In this document: piece after piece, positions 33,549 to 42,708 of the stretch
How the letters are laid out: each line of letters starts with the position of its first letter
Position numbering within the stretch: the first letter of the stretch is position 1
From: RHKX01 sp046330285
GTDB lineage: Bacteria; Actinomycetota; Thermoleophilia; Solirubrobacterales; 70-9
Reading direction: 5' to 3'
DNA: 64,000 nucleotides
NCBI GenBank assembly: GCA_046330285.1
Contig: JAXLSX010000002.1
Location: 310,001-374,000 of the forward strand
Position numbers and translations under genes: made by a program
Notes under the pieces: generated by a model
The model's input: only the letters and a program-made list of their open reading frames with translations
Databases searched by the model: none
What the model was told of the DNA's origin: nothing

Positions 33549-36125
33549 GTGTCCCACAACGCCGGCGCCCTGCGCGCCCTCATCGCCACCGTCCTCGTCG
33601 CCGTTCTCGCGCTGACGGTCGTCGCGACCGCCGAGGCCGGCGGTAAGCAGGGCAAGTCCGGCAAGGCCAAGGTCACCCTGAAGACCACCGCGCAGGCTGA
33701 TCTGACGGGCGGCGGAGAGGTCGACGCGACGGCTTCCTGGACCGGCCGTAAGACGAAGAACATGAAGCTGTCGCTGGCCGTGATCCAAGCCGGCGAGAAG
33801 ACGAACATCGCCGCCAATCGCAAGCTCTCCGTGCGCCGCGGCATTACCGCGAAGACCACCTTCGAGATCAACGGCAAGGGCGAGCCCCTCGTCCGGAGCT
33901 GTCTCGACACGAAGCTGCGACTGACGGCCCGCTACAGCCACGGCAAGAAGGACGCCAAGGTCGTGGCCACCAAGGTCGTGCAGCGGGATCCCGCTCAGTG
34001 CGACGGCGAGGATCCGGTGGGCGTCGACGTCGACACCGCCGATCGCTGCGATCCGATCGCCGCCCCCGGCCAGCAGTGCCTCTTCCCTTACCCGAACGAC
34101 TTCTACACCCGGCCCGACGACTCGACTCCGACCGGTTTGCGCCTCGACCTGAAGACGGACTCGATGCCGCAGAACTCGGGCGGGACGCCGGTCGACCCGA
34201 CCGAGATCAACACGAGCGACGGATTCAGCCCGGGTGCACCGATCGTCCTCCGCGTTCCCGGTCTCGACACGCCCGAGGCATTCGCGCAGACCGACCCGGT
34301 CGCGATCACCGACATGGGGGAGTCATTCGACGCGAAGCAGCCGATCGTCGTCATCGATGCCGAGACCGGCAAGCGCCAGCTGATCTGGGCCGAGCTCGAC
34401 TCGAACGCGACGAGCCCCGAGAACACCGACCTCCTCATCCACTTCGGCAAGAACCTCGAGGACGGGCACCGTTACATCGTCGCCCTGCGAAAGCTCAAGG
34501 ACGCCGACGGCAACACGATCGAGGCCCCCAAGGGCTTCCAGCTGCTTCGCGACGACATCCCGAGCGCGATCGACTCGATCGAGCAGCGGCGAGGCCTGTT
34601 CGGCGACATCTTCGAGCGACTCGGCGACGCCGGGATCGGCCGTCACAACCTCTACATGGCATGGGACTTCACGGTCGCGAGCACCGAGAACATCACCGAG
34701 CGGATGCTGTCGATGCGCGACCAGGCCTTCGCCGATCTCGGTGACACCGACCTGACCGACGGCGGCGTCGACGGCGACTCGCCCGAGTTCACGATCACCG
34801 ACGTGACCGACTACCCGCTGACCCCGACGCCGGTCAGCGGCCGGGGAGTCCAGAACATCCGCGAGGTCACCGGCACGGTCAAGGTGCCCTGCTACATGAC
34901 CGACCCCGACGGCGGCGGCTCCGCGAAGGCGTGCGACCCGGGCGCGGTCCTCAACACGGACTCCGACGGCGTGCCGCAGCAGAACGGGTTCTACGACGCC
35001 CGCTTCACCTGCAACATCCCGCGCTCGGCGGTCGATCCCGGCACCGGCGACGTGACCGCGCCGGTGCGGACTTCGATGTACGGACACGGACTCTTCGGCG
35101 ATTACACGGAGGTCCATACGACCGACGTCCGCACGCTCGGGACTGACCACGGCGTGATGACCTGCGCCACCGACTTCATCGGCATGTCCGAGGACGACGT
35201 CCTGCCGGTCGCGGTCCCCGCGCTCAGCGACATGTCGAACTTCAAGCCGCTGCCCGATCGCCTTCAGCAGGGCTTCCTCGACTTCCTCTACCTCGGCCGG
35301 GCGATGATCCATCCCGACGGGTTCGCGGCCGATCCGGCGTTCAAGTTCAACGGCGATTCGGTCATCGACACGAGCAAGCCGCTCTTCTACTACGGCAACA
35401 GCCAGGGCGGGATCGCCGGCGGCGCGCTGACGGCGATCGCGACCGACTTCACGCGCTCCGTCCTCTACGTGCCCGGGATGAACTACTCGACGCTGCTGAC
35501 GCGCAGCATCGACTTCGAGGATTACTCGCTGATCCTCTACCCGAGCTACCCGGACGAGTCGGCCCGGCCGCTGCTGCTGACGATGATCCAGTCGATGTGG
35601 GATCGCGGCGAGCCGAACGGCTACGCCAATCACATGACCGACGATCCGCTCCCGAACACGCCGCCGCACAAGGTCCTGATCGAGATGGCCTACGGCGATC
35701 ACCAGGTCGCCAACGTCCAGACCGAGGTCGAGGCGCGGACGATCGGTGCGCCGCTGCGGGTGCCGGCGGTGGATTCGAACCGGCTCCAGCCCGGCTACAC
35801 GGCTCCCTTCGTCGGCCTGCAGACTCTCGGCGACCTCAGCGGCCCGGCCGCGCGGGGGAGCGGCTTCTTCATCTGGGACATCGGGCCGAAGCGCCCGAAC
35901 ACGGCGACCCCCGATCCCGACGACATCCTCGGCACCGATCCGCCGCCGCTGACGAACACGGCGCCGAACGACAGCTTCGGGCTCGACCCGCACGACCGGG
36001 TGATCCGCAACACGCCGGCGATCCGCGAGCAGATCGCGAACTTCATCGACGAGAACGGCTCGATCACCGATCTGTGCGGGCCGAACCCCTGCTACGAGGC
36101 GAACTGGGACGGAGCGCTGCCGTAG
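33549..36125 (+). CDS. Large secreted alpha/beta-hydrolase-like protein
   Basis: This 858-residue protein starts with a signal peptide (about 1-30, ending VVATAEAGG). A Lys-rich beta domain (about 31-150) follows, then a large region with the serine-hydrolase elbow YYGNSQGGIAGG near residue 617 (G-x-S-x-G), and a C-terminal His in FGLDPHDRVIR. Six or more cysteines suggest extracellular disulfides. The fold is probably alpha/beta hydrolase; the substrate is unknown. GTG 33549 is set by AGGAGGAG 8 bases upstream. Its stop overlaps the next gene's GTG (TAGTG), so it is coupled to two sulfatases. Confidence 0.8.
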   Translation: MSHNAGALRALIATVLVAVLALTVVATAEAGGKQGKSGKAKVTLKTTAQADLTGGGEVDATASWTGRKTKNMKLSLAVIQAGEKTNIAANRKLSVRRGITAKTTFEINGKGEPLVRSCLDTKLRLTARYSHGKKDAKVVATKVVQRDPAQCDGEDPVGVDVDTADRCDPIAAPGQQCLFPYPNDFYTRPDDSTPTGLRLDLKTDSMPQNSGGTPVDPTEINTSDGFSPGAPIVLRVPGLDTPEAFAQTDPVAITDMGESFDAKQPIVVIDAETGKRQLIWAELDSNATSPENTDLLIHFGKNLEDGHRYIVALRKLKDADGNTIEAPKGFQLLRDDIPSAIDSIEQRRGLFGDIFERLGDAGIGRHNLYMAWDFTVASTENITERMLSMRDQAFADLGDTDLTDGGVDGDSPEFTITDVTDYPLTPTPVSGRGVQNIREVTGTVKVPCYMTDPDGGGSAKACDPGAVLNTDSDGVPQQNGFYDARFTCNIPRSAVDPGTGDVTAPVRTSMYGHGLFGDYTEVHTTDVRTLGTDHGVMTCATDFIGMSEDDVLPVAVPALSDMSNFKPLPDRLQQGFLDFLYLGRAMIHPDGFAADPAFKFNGDSVIDTSKPLFYYGNSQGGIAGGALTAIATDFTRSVLYVPGMNYSTLLTRSIDFEDYSLILYPSYPDESARPLLLTMIQSMWDRGEPNGYANHMTDDPLPNTPPHKVLIEMAYGDHQVANVQTEVEARTIGAPLRVPAVDSNRLQPGYTAPFVGLQTLGDLSGPAARGSGFFIWDIGPKRPNTATPDPDDILGTDPPPLTNTAPNDSFGLDPHDRVIRNTPAIREQIANFIDENGSITDLCGPNPCYEANWDGALP

Positions 36126-37849
36126 TGCCCAAGGCCCGACCCAACGTGCTGCTGCTGATCACCGATCAGCAGCGGCGGCCGATGCATTGGCCCGACGAGC
36201 CCGGATGGGTCGACGCGCTGATGCCGAACTGCGCCGAGCTCGCGCGGACGGGTCTGACGTTCAACAACGGTTTCTGCAACACGGCGATGTGCTCGCCGAG
36301 CCGTTCGACCCTGTTCACGGGCCGCTTCCCGGCGGAGCACGGGGTCGAGCTGACGCTGACGGCCGCCGACCTCAAGCCCGACCCGAAGAACCTGCCCGGC
36401 GTCATCGGCGAGATGAAGAACGTGCTCGGCCGACGCGAGGCTCCGCCCCGGCGGGTGCTGACGCAGTTCGCCCGTGGGCTGTTCGACATCGGCGCGAGCC
36501 GCGGCGGCGAGACCGAGCTGCCGACCGACGTCCCGAACCTGCCGCGCCTGCTCCGGGCCCGCGGATACGACGTCGCCTACAAGGGCAAGTGGCACCTGAC
36601 CCACCCGCTCGGTGGCGAGGACTCGATGCTGGCGGGCTGGACCCAGCGCGACGCCGACCGGATCTTCCGCGACTACGGCTTCGCCGACTGGGAGGCCCCG
36701 GACGCGGGCGAGAACGCCAAGGCCTCGAACTTCGGCGGTGGCAACGCCGGCGAGGGGGAGGGGTGGGACGAGGTCTACACCCGTCAGCTCGAGACCTGGC
36801 TGACCGAGCGCGATTCCGATCGCCCGTTCTGCCTGGTCGCCTCCCTCGTCAACCCACACGACGTTCTCGGCTATCCGGCCCAGTACGTCGACGGCGGCTA
36901 CGCGGCCGAGGAGTTCCGTGACCTCGGGGTCCTGCTTCCCCCGAGCGTCGACGAGGTACTGTCGGACAAGCCCTCGGTGCACTCGCTGATGCGGATGGGG
37001 ATGGCCGCCTACATGGGCGCGCTCGACAGTCGCCGCAAGCAGCTCGACTACGTCAACTTCTACGCCTACCTGCATCGCCTCGTCGACGCCAAGGTCGGGC
37101 GCCTGCTCGCCGCCCTCGGCGATCCCGCCGACCCGGAGTCGCTGCGATCGCAGACGGTGGTCGTCCGCGTCGCCGACCACGGTGAGATGGGGCTCTCCCA
37201 CGGCGGTCTCCGCCAGAAGGCCTTCAACGCCTACGAGGAGACGATCAACGTGCCGCTGGTCGTCTCGAACCCGGTCCTGTTCCCCGAGAAGCGCGAGACC
37301 GACGCCCTCGGCTCGCTCGTCGACGTGCTGCCGACGATCCTCGAACTCGCCGGCGACCCCGAGGCGGGTGCCGCGAGCGAGGCCGACCTCGCCCTCCGGG
37401 GCCGGAGCCTCGCGCCCGTGATCGCCGCCAAGTCGGCGCCCGAGCGCGAGCGGGTCGAGCGCTCGCCGATCGACCTCGGCTCCGTCCTCAACCATCCGGC
37501 ACCCGCCGAGAGCGTCCAGGACGCGATCCAGTTCACCTACGACGACCATCAGGCCGCCACTGCGCTCACCGAGGCGCCCGGCCAGCCCAACCGCGTCCGC
37601 GCGATTCGCACCCGCACCCACAAGTACTGCTTCTACTTCGACCCCAAGGGCGAACGCCCGCGGGAGTACGAGATGTACGACCTCGAGCGCGATCCGGACG
37701 AGGTCCGGAACCTCGTCGGGGTCAAGACCGGGGCCGTTCGCGATCCCGGTGACAGACAGGCCCACTCCGAGCTCGTCGAGACGCTCGGGGTGGCGATGAA
37801 GGAGGCCGGCACCGCGCCGGCCCATGCAACGGAGGTCCTCACGAGATGA
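36125..37849 (+). CDS. Sulfatase, no visible signal peptide
   Basis: This 574-residue sulfatase has ARPNVLLLITDQQRRPMHW at the metal-binding N-terminus and the formylglycine motif C-S-P-S-R in MCSPSRSTLFTGR with Cys56 as the residue to be converted. YKGKWHL and VADHGEMGLSHGG are further active-site segments. It would hydrolyse a sulfate (or phosphonate) ester. It begins directly with the catalytic domain and shows no secretion signal, unlike its two operon partners. The GTG overlaps the previous stop, and its own stop overlaps the next ATG. Confidence 0.92.
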   Translation: MPKARPNVLLLITDQQRRPMHWPDEPGWVDALMPNCAELARTGLTFNNGFCNTAMCSPSRSTLFTGRFPAEHGVELTLTAADLKPDPKNLPGVIGEMKNVLGRREAPPRRVLTQFARGLFDIGASRGGETELPTDVPNLPRLLRARGYDVAYKGKWHLTHPLGGEDSMLAGWTQRDADRIFRDYGFADWEAPDAGENAKASNFGGGNAGEGEGWDEVYTRQLETWLTERDSDRPFCLVASLVNPHDVLGYPAQYVDGGYAAEEFRDLGVLLPPSVDEVLSDKPSVHSLMRMGMAAYMGALDSRRKQLDYVNFYAYLHRLVDAKVGRLLAALGDPADPESLRSQTVVVRVADHGEMGLSHGGLRQKAFNAYEETINVPLVVSNPVLFPEKRETDALGSLVDVLPTILELAGDPEAGAASEADLALRGRSLAPVIAAKSAPERERVERSPIDLGSVLNHPAPAESVQDAIQFTYDDHQAATALTEAPGQPNRVRAIRTRTHKYCFYFDPKGERPREYEMYDLERDPDEVRNLVGVKTGAVRDPGDRQAHSELVETLGVAMKEAGTAPAHATEVLTR

Positions 37850-39477
37850 ACACCCCCAACCGCCGATCGCTGGCCGCAGCCGCCGTCGCGCTCTGCCTCG
37901 CCGCGCTGCTCGCCGCCGCCGCGACCGCGACTGCCCGCCCGGCTGGAGCCGGCAAGGGCGAGAAGCCGAACATCCTCGTGGTGATGGCCGACGACATGGC
38001 CCAGACGGACCTCCAGTTCATGCCGTCCGTCCGTCGCAAGCTCGCCCAGAAGGGGACGAAGTTCACGAGCGCGATCGACGCCTTCCCGCTCTGCTGCCCC
38101 GCGCGCGCGACCTTCATCACCGGTCAGTACTCGCACAACCATGGCGTGGTCGGCAACTTCGCACCGTTCGGCTGGTACGGGATGAAGAACCGTGGCAACA
38201 CGCTGCCTGTGTGGCTCGACGACGCCGGGTACCGGACCGCCGCGATCGGCAAGTGGCTGAACGGCTACGGGGCGCTCGATGCGCACGGCGAGGTTCCGAA
38301 GGGCTTTGACGTCTGGCGCGGGTTGCTCGACGTCTCCGCCTACGACTACTACAACTTCGTGATGAACAAGGACGGCTCCCTGAAGACCTGGGGTGACGCG
38401 GAGTTCGCCAAGAAGCTCGTCGATTTCGCCCACATCGAGGTTGACGACCAGCCCGACAGCCTCGGGTCGATCTTCGCCGAGCTGACGAAGCTGTTCGGCC
38501 CGCCGCCGTACGACTACTGGGGCAGCGAGAAGCCGCGTGACTACTCCCCTGACGTGACCGGCGAGGTCGCCAACCGGATCGTCCGCGGCGAGCGCAACTC
38601 GAAGAAGCCCTTCTTCATCTGGTGGTCGCCGGCGGCTCCTCACCGCGAGGACGTCTCGACGACCCTGATGGGCCGGCCCGGGCCCGATCCGCGCCCGGCG
38701 CCGCGCTACACCGACGACAGCGAGCAGTTGACGCTGCCGGAGGGCCCGAGCTTCAACAACCAAGGCACCGGTCCGATCCCGGAGAACATGAATGCCGCCG
38801 GGCCGCTCGACCAGGAGGACATCGACCAGCTCAACCTCGACTACCAGGGCCGAGCTGGTTCGCTGATGGCGGTCGACGACCACGTCGCCGAGATGATCAA
38901 GACGCTGCGCGAGACCCACCAGCTCAAGAACACGGTGATCATGTTCGTCTCCGACAACGGCTGGCTCCAGGGCGAGCACCGGATCCCCGGCGACAAGTAC
39001 CTGCCCTACGACGAGTCGCTGAAGGTGCCGATGATCATCCGCGGCCCCGGCGTCCCCCAGGGCCAGAAGGTCACCGGCCAGATCTCGAACGTCGACTTTG
39101 CGCCGACCCTGCTCGACTTCGCGAACGCGGCGGCCGGGCGGACGATGGACGGCCTGTCGCTGCTGCCGACGATGAAGAACCCGGACAAGCGGCCGAACCG
39201 CGCGCTCGGGATCGAGGCGCCGGCGCCGCTGTTCGCGGGCCAGATCCCGGTCAACGGCTGGGACCGCCCCTACGAGGGGGTGCGGACCGACCGCTACACG
39301 TTCGTCGAGTACACGGAGTCGGGCGACCGGCAGCTCTTCGACCGCCAGACGGACCCGCACGAGCTCCACAACCTCGCCGGTGACCCCGACTACGCCCAGA
39401 TCGAGGAGCAGCTGGCGGAGAAGGCTCAGGAGCTCAGCGACTGCGCGGGCAAGTCCTGCTCGAAGATCAAGCCGTAG
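37846..39477 (+). CDS. Secreted sulfatase
   Basis: This 543-residue sulfatase has a signal peptide (about 1-32, ending ATATARPAGA). KPNILVVMADDM provides metal ligands, and PLCCPARATFITGQYSHNHGV holds the C-x-P-x-R motif with Cys83 as the formylglycine position. AIGKWLNGYG and FVSDNGWLQGEHR complete the active site. It most resembles N-acetylglucosamine-6-sulfatase/arylsulfatase types (inference). ATGA overlap couples it to the cytosolic-looking sulfatase. A 45-base palindrome begins 19 bases after the stop and may act on the transcript end. Confidence 0.92.
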   Translation: MNTPNRRSLAAAAVALCLAALLAAAATATARPAGAGKGEKPNILVVMADDMAQTDLQFMPSVRRKLAQKGTKFTSAIDAFPLCCPARATFITGQYSHNHGVVGNFAPFGWYGMKNRGNTLPVWLDDAGYRTAAIGKWLNGYGALDAHGEVPKGFDVWRGLLDVSAYDYYNFVMNKDGSLKTWGDAEFAKKLVDFAHIEVDDQPDSLGSIFAELTKLFGPPPYDYWGSEKPRDYSPDVTGEVANRIVRGERNSKKPFFIWWSPAAPHREDVSTTLMGRPGPDPRPAPRYTDDSEQLTLPEGPSFNNQGTGPIPENMNAAGPLDQEDIDQLNLDYQGRAGSLMAVDDHVAEMIKTLRETHQLKNTVIMFVSDNGWLQGEHRIPGDKYLPYDESLKVPMIIRGPGVPQGQKVTGQISNVDFAPTLLDFANAAAGRTMDGLSLLPTMKNPDKRPNRALGIEAPAPLFAGQIPVNGWDRPYEGVRTDRYTFVEYTESGDRQLFDRQTDPHELHNLAGDPDYAQIEEQLAEKAQELSDCAGKSCSKIKP

Positions 39478-39495
39478 GAGGCGTCGCACCTGGGC

Positions 39496-39540
39496 ACTGA
39501 TCGGGATTGTGCGTCGTATGGACGCCGAATCCCGATCAGT
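39496..39540. repeat. 45-base dispersed palindrome, copy 3
   Basis: It starts ACTGATCGGGAT and ends ATCCCGATCAGT, as in copy 1, and its centre is the reverse complement of copy 1's with only a few changes. The orientation is therefore opposite to copy 1. As RNA it would form a long hairpin 19 bases after the sulfatase stop codon. Confidence 0.8.
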
Positions 39541-39657
39541 GGGCCCGGAGCGCGGTTTAGGCCACCGCGGGGTCGCCGGCTGCTGTTCCCGGCTGAGTGA
39601 ACGGCGCCCCCGGGCGAGGGGGCGACGAGGTTGGCTGGGGAACCGGGTTGCTGAACG

Positions 39658-39768
39658 CCGGTTTCGTTACCCGGGCGCTTGATTCGCTGCCTGAGGTGAC
39701 GTTATGGGTGCCATGGCGCCGGTTTCGTTACTTCACGGCCAAATGCGGCTCCACGGGTAACGAAACGG
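39658..39768. repeat. CCGGTTTCGTTAC repeats
   Basis: CCGGTTTCGTTAC occurs at 39658-39670 and 39719-39731 (61-base period), and GTAACGAAACGG at 39757-39768 is its inverse lacking one base. A related CAACGAAACGG occurs at 53340-53350. Function unknown. Confidence 0.6.
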
Positions 39769-39886
39769 ACGCTCCAGCATGCCCGGTGGCAGCAAACGAA
39801 CCTCAGAGGTCCGTTTGATGCCATCCACCTGCTCTCGCGCCCGCCGGGAGCCGTCCGCCCACGTCCCCCTTCTCCAGCAGCCGTAA

Positions 39887-39960
<74 letters not shown>

Positions 39961-39981
39961 TTGGGGGCGGGAGTCTAGGCG

Positions 39982-40500
39982 TCAGCCGCCGAGGCCGTCG
40001 GAGAGGTAGATGCCCGTGATGTGCTTGCCGTCGTTGGTCGTGAAGCCCATCGCGGACTTGCCCTTGCCGGCGATGTAGAAGCCGGCGGTGCCGTTCTTCT
40101 TGGCCTTGGGGTAGGCCTTCTTGACCTTCGAGAGCTTGTCGCCGAGGCCGAGCCCCTCCTTGGTCTCGAACTTCATCAGCGGGCCCTTGAAGCTGTACTG
40201 GCCGTCCCTGAAACCGGCGTTGATGACCGCCGAGGAGATCTCTCCCTTTTCTGCGGACAACTGCGCCGAGCCCTGCTCGCCGCCGTCGTACAGGCAGTAC
40301 TTGAAATCGCCGGATGACTGGCAGTCGCCCTTGCCTCCCCAGGCGCCGTCCGCACTCTTGATCTTCATCCCCAGCTTCACGCCGGCGAGGTCGGTCGGGA
40401 CCTTGATCGGCCCGTCGGGCTTCGGCAGTGCGGCGGATGCGGCGGCGGCCAGAACGAGCGACGACAACGCGGTCGCCGCGAGCACGGTGAATCTCCTCAT
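39982..40500 (-). CDS. Secreted protein, paralogue A
   Basis: This 172-residue protein has a signal peptide (about 1-23, ending AAAASAALPKPDG). The mature region is basic and Gly-rich, with two cysteines near KGDCQSSGDFKYCLYDGG. It aligns along its length with the next gene upstream on the same strand: shared KLGMKIK/KKKIKQ, AWGGKGDC/AWGRRGDC, FKGPLMKFETKEGLGLG/FKGKLLRFQTKEGIGLG, and VKKAYPKAKK/VRRAYPKAIK. No known domain recognised. TAGGTT lies 6 bases before the ATG, so each paralogue seems to have its own leaderless promoter. Confidence 0.78.
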   Translation of the reverse strand: MRRFTVLAATALSSLVLAAAASAALPKPDGPIKVPTDLAGVKLGMKIKSADGAWGGKGDCQSSGDFKYCLYDGGEQGSAQLSAEKGEISSAVINAGFRDGQYSFKGPLMKFETKEGLGLGDKLSKVKKAYPKAKKNGTAGFYIAGKGKSAMGFTTNDGKHITGIYLSDGLGG

Positions 40501-40539
40501 GGCGACAACCTAGTGCAGCGGGGAGTCGCCCGGGGCGGC

Positions 40540-41082
40540 TCAGCCCTGATGCTTGCCGTCGACGACCGTTATCGCGGTGATCCGCTTGCCGCCGAGGGTC
40601 TGGAAGGTCATGTAGGCGTGTCCGTTGCCCGCGACGATGTAGCCGGTGCCGTTGGCGGTCTTGATCGCCTTCGGGTAGGCGCGGCGGACCTTCGAGCCCT
40701 TGCTACCGAGGCCGATGCCCTCCTTCGTCTGGAACCGCAGGAGCTTGCCCTTGAAGACGTACTCGTCGTCGGGGTCGCGACCGGCGTAGATGCCGAAGGA
40801 GCTGACGTTGCCCTGGCGCGCGGCCTCGATGAGGGCTTTCCCGGCCCGCGGATTGGCGCCTTCGTAGACGCAGCTCTGAAAGCCCCGGAAGTCGCAGTCG
40901 CCGCGACGGCCCCAGGCCTTGTTGGCCTGCTTGATCTTCTTCTTCAGCACGACGCCGGCGACCGATTCGGGCACGTCGATCCGCTTGGTGGCCTTCGGCT
41001 TCGGCAGGCCGGCGCCGGCGGCGGGGGCGAGCACCAGGGCGGCCAGCGCGGCGGCGAGGGCCGCTGTTGCGAGCTTCTTCAT
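40540..41082 (-). CDS. Secreted protein, paralogue B
   Basis: This 180-residue protein has a signal peptide (about 1-24, ending APAAGAGLPKPKA) and the same mature layout as the gene at 39982, including the Cys pair (GDCDFRGFQSCVYEG) and the FQTKEGIGLG and AYPKA segments. The two genes are tandem duplicates. Both begin the mature chain with LPKP. The ATG at 41082 is used, with TACCTT 7 bases upstream. Function unknown; divergent from RNase Z. Confidence 0.78.
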   Translation of the reverse strand: MKKLATAALAAALAALVLAPAAGAGLPKPKATKRIDVPESVAGVVLKKKIKQANKAWGRRGDCDFRGFQSCVYEGANPRAGKALIEAARQGNVSSFGIYAGRDPDDEYVFKGKLLRFQTKEGIGLGSKGSKVRRAYPKAIKTANGTGYIVAGNGHAYMTFQTLGGKRITAITVVDGKHQG

Positions 41083-41149
41083 GGGGGCCAAGGTACAGAC
41101 GCTTCCGGCTCCTCGCGCGGGTTCGCCCGCCTCCATACGCTTGCGGGCG

Positions 41150-42130
41150 ATGGACCTCGAGGTGATCTTCCTCGGCACCGGCGGCTCGGTGCCGTCCGCC
41201 CGCCGCAACACGGCCGCCGTGCTGGTGCGGCGCGGGGGAGACCGCCTGCTGTTCGACTGCGGCGAAGGCACCCAGCGGCAGATGCAGCGCTCCGTCGGGC
41301 TGATCAACGTCGATGCGATCTTCATAACCCACCTCCATGCCGACCATTACCTCGGGCTGCCGGGGCTGATCAAGAGCTACGAGATGCAGGACCGCGAGGA
41401 GCAGCTGACGATCTACGGACCGCCCGGGTTGCGGTCGCTGTTCGACTCGCTCGCCCGGGTGATCGGAAGGCCTCGCTACGGGCTCGAGCTGGTCGAGCTG
41501 AACCGGGCCGAGGCCGTCGACTTCGGCGACTACGAGGTCGAGCCGTTCGAGGTGTCCCATCGGATCGTCGCCAACGGCTACGCGCTCCGTGAGGACGCCC
41601 GGCCCGGGCGCTTCGACCCGGAGGCGGCCCGGGCGCTCGGAGTCGAGCCCGGTCCGGCCTTCGGCGAGCTCCAGGACGGCAACGCGGTCCCCGGGTGCGA
41701 CGGGACCGTCGAGCCCGACGACGTGATGGGCCCCGACCGTCCGGGGCGCTCGATCGTGATCACCGGGGACACCGAGCCTTGCGAGGAGACGGAGATCGCC
41801 TCCGAGGGAGCGGAGCTGCTCGTCCACGACGCCAGCTTCGCTTCGGCGGAGGCCGACCGGGCGGCGGAGACCGGCCACTCGACGGCGCTGGGCGCGGCGG
41901 AGCTCGCCGCGGCCGCCGGGGTCGGAATGCTGGCCCTCGTCCACATCTCGTCCCGCCACTTCGTCCCCGACATCCTCGACGAAGCGCGGACCGTCTTCGC
42001 GGAGACGGTCGCGCCGCGCGATTTCGACCTCGTGGCGATCCCGCTGCCGGAGCGCGGCGGTCCCGAGCTGGTTCCGAACGGGGCCCGCGAACTGCCCGGA
42101 ACCGGCGCGGCCGTCCAGCCGCCGCGATAA
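41150..42130 (+). CDS. rnz: Ribonuclease Z
   Basis: This 326-residue metallo-beta-lactamase-fold enzyme trims the 3' end of tRNA precursors. It has LEVIFLGTGGSVPSARRNTA, the zinc motif HLHADH at 61-66, YGPPGL, and SIVITGDTEPCEET and VHISSRH for the remaining ligands. The tRNA-Arg nearby lacks an encoded CCA, the type of substrate RNase Z matures. The ATG at 41150 fits the family start; the upstream open frame is a shadow of paralogue B. Confidence 0.93.
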   Translation: MDLEVIFLGTGGSVPSARRNTAAVLVRRGGDRLLFDCGEGTQRQMQRSVGLINVDAIFITHLHADHYLGLPGLIKSYEMQDREEQLTIYGPPGLRSLFDSLARVIGRPRYGLELVELNRAEAVDFGDYEVEPFEVSHRIVANGYALREDARPGRFDPEAARALGVEPGPAFGELQDGNAVPGCDGTVEPDDVMGPDRPGRSIVITGDTEPCEETEIASEGAELLVHDASFASAEADRAAETGHSTALGAAELAAAAGVGMLALVHISSRHFVPDILDEARTVFAETVAPRDFDLVAIPLPERGGPELVPNGARELPGTGAAVQPPR

Positions 42131-42140
42131 AACTCGGCGG

Positions 42141-42623
42141 ATGCCTCGTCCGCTCGCTCACTCGATCGTCGGCGTCGTTGCGCTGCTCCTGGTGGGTCTG
42201 TGCGTCGGGGCCGGCGCCGCTGCGGGCGCCAAGCAGTCCGGGGTTCCGTACCGCGGCATGACGGACCAGGACCGCGAGATCAAGCTGATCGTCGACGGCC
42301 GCGGCCGTGTCAAGCGCGGCGCCTTCTCGGCGGTCACGCAGTGCGGCGGCCGGTTCAAGCCCTTCACCGGCGACTTCACGTTCCGGGCGCCGCTGGACCG
42401 CTCGCGGCCGGGCAAGTTCCGCGACGAGGGGACGTCGCTCGACAGCGACGGCACCTACAGCGGCCGGTACAAGTGGAACATCAAGGGTGAGCGTCAGGGG
42501 AAGCGCAAGATCGACGGCAAGTTCAGCGTCGAGATCGTCTTTCGGAAGGACGGGCGCAAGTACACAACCTGCAAGGCCGAAGACGTCGCATACAGCGCGA
42601 AACTCGACGACCCAGGCGACTGA
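42141..42623 (+). CDS. Exported protein of unknown function
   Basis: This 160-residue protein has an N-terminal hydrophobic segment (about 7-31, ending AGAAAGAKQSG) that looks like a signal peptide. The mature part is basic with two cysteines and an immunoglobulin-like pattern of alternating strands (RFKPFTGDFTFRAPLDRS, TYSGRYKWNIKGE). No family recognised. It starts 10 bases after the rnz stop but lacks a ribosome site. Confidence 0.72.
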   Translation: MPRPLAHSIVGVVALLLVGLCVGAGAAAGAKQSGVPYRGMTDQDREIKLIVDGRGRVKRGAFSAVTQCGGRFKPFTGDFTFRAPLDRSRPGKFRDEGTSLDSDGTYSGRYKWNIKGERQGKRKIDGKFSVEIVFRKDGRKYTTCKAEDVAYSAKLDDPGD

Positions 42624-42670
42624 TCCACCCGGAACCGCCGGACGGCCCTGCTAAGTTCCCCGCGACGTTT

Positions 42671-42703
42671 CCTTTAACCCGGTCCAGCGAGGCCAGGAAG
42701 GGG
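42671..42703 (+). promoter_or_regulatory. PyrR-binding attenuator hairpin
   Basis: The loop GTCCAGCGAGGCC matches the PyrR RNA recognition pattern (TCCAGAGAGG-like hexaloop) on a stem CCGGTC/GGCCAGG, flanked by CCTTT and AGGAAGG. The AGGAAGGGG ribosome site of pyrR lies in the 3' arm, so bound PyrR with UMP should block translation, as proposed for mycobacterial pyrR leaders. TAAGTT (42653-42658) is a likely -10 box just upstream. Confidence 0.85.
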
Positions 42704-42708
42704 CGCCC

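Noticed and set aside
35771..35784. ATTCGAACC, similar to a tRNA T-loop
   Set aside because: It lies inside the secreted hydrolase gene and no acceptor, D or anticodon stem can be built around it.
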